A stretch of 20,617 bases of DNA from Planctomycetaceae bacterium. GTDB taxonomy: Bacteria > Planctomycetota > Planctomycetia > Pirellulales > Thermoguttaceae. Shown piece by piece: positions 20,207 through 20,617 of this stretch. Below the pieces are notes generated by a model. It searched no databases. It was not told the origin of the DNA and saw only the letters and a program-made list of their open reading frames with translations. The stretch spans positions 1-20,617 of the forward strand of contig JAIRPZ010000018.1 of the NCBI GenBank assembly GCA_031256755.1, written 5' to 3'. How positions within the stretch are numbered: the stretch's first letter is position 1; each line of letters starts with the position of its first letter. Position numbers and translations under genes: made by a program.

Positions 20207-20617
20207 TTATTCTGCTTTCATTGCAAAATCAATAACGTTCTTCCCCTTTTTTACTTCGGCGGACAAACCGGACGTTTTCGCATCAGCATACCGTTCCGGC
20301 AAATAATGCCTCATCACCGACATCGGTGCCGGTTCCTGTTCCTCCGGTGCTTTCCCTTTGTTTGCCGCCTCCCACTGCTTCAAGGCGGCTTTTTCCTCCT
20401 CTGCATCGGAAAGATATTTGCTGATGACCACATCATAATGCCCCGCCGGAACGCCCTTGCCGAACTCGCCGCCGCGTGTCGAAGTCAAGTGATACACGCC
20501 GTTTGCGTCTGTTCTGCCGGTACCGTAATAAACCGGCTGTCCCGCTTGCGGCGAGAAAGAAACATCGGCATCGGCGACCGGTTTGCCGTCCAGCGTGACA
20601 GTGCCTTCGACAAACTG
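20207..20617 (-). CDS. transthyretin-like / carboxypeptidase-regulatory-like exported protein, C-terminal part
   Basis: The frame is open from the window edge (20617) to TAA or TGA-type stop at 20207, giving 136 residues; the start lies outside. It begins QFVEGTVTLDGKPVADADVS, followed by GRTDANGVYHL and GVPAGHYDVVISK, the 'GTV.l.GkPv..A.V.F....G....G.TD.nG.Y.L.......G...G.Y.V.i.K' pattern of a prealbumin/CarboxypepD-regulatory beta sandwich. An acidic linker with EEEKAALKQWEAANKGKAPE and a tail YLPERYADAKTSGLSAEVKK follow. Many planctomycete lipoproteins have this design, with a lipobox before the part visible here. They are probably exposed on the envelope; function is unknown. Confidence 0.8.
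   Translation of the reverse strand, partial: QFVEGTVTLDGKPVADADVSFSPQAGQPVYYGTGRTDANGVYHLTSTRGGEFGKGVPAGHYDVVISKYLSDAEEEKAALKQWEAANKGKAPEEQEPAPMSVMRHYLPERYADAKTSGLSAEVKKGKNVIDFAMKAE

Overview
The window looks like a chromosomal segment of a planctomycete (Planctomycetota). The best evidence is two DUF1559 pseudopilin-like proteins that begin with the FTLIELLVVIAIIGMLIALL motif, which is greatly expanded in this phylum. Small membrane proteins of planctomycete type, sparse Shine-Dalgarno sites and a transthyretin-like lipoprotein-type gene agree with this. An indolepyruvate oxidoreductase subunit and an alpha-L-fucosidase would suit an anaerobic or host-associated glycan degrader, but the exact lineage cannot be read from the sequence.

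Layout. 1-573 is the 3' end of a GH29 fucosidase, closed by a dispersed AT-rich repeat and a terminator. 748-1459 holds nrdR and tRNA-Gln(UUG), each with a recognisable promoter. 1583-1759 is a small membrane protein gene on the minus strand, divergent from the next block. 1858-7662 is a plus-strand block: a Cys-rich exported protein, a 72-aa protein, DUF1559 protein 1, an exported two-domain CbiX-like chelatase with a His-rich loop, a PepSY-TM membrane protein and a His-rich DUF1559 protein 2. 7791-9203 is an AI-2E family transporter (minus). 9204-9715 is a repeat-rich, AT-rich spacer with a broken small reading frame. 9682-15846 is all minus strand: an exported barrel-like protein, a large RND pump, IorB and a single-TM protein. 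15926-20002 is plus strand: a small membrane protein, HolB (delta'), RibBA and an exported SGNH hydrolase. 20009-20120 is a palindromic repeat. 20207-20617 is the 3' part of a transthyretin-like exported protein (minus).

How genes may work together. The 1858-7662 block is the most interesting part. Four of its six products carry metal-type signatures (Cys pairs, His-rich loops, a chelatase fold, a PepSY-TM protein of the kind found at iron/siderophore loci), and two are pseudopilins. I infer an envelope metal or tetrapyrrole handling locus. A 111-bp direct repeat brackets the chelatase and PepSY genes and has fused a DUF1559 tail in frame to the PepSY protein. nrdR, holB and ribBA are housekeeping genes. 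Three starts in 15846-17620 follow a TGGTAYAAT box by only 8-13 nt, suggesting leaderless or nearly leaderless transcription.
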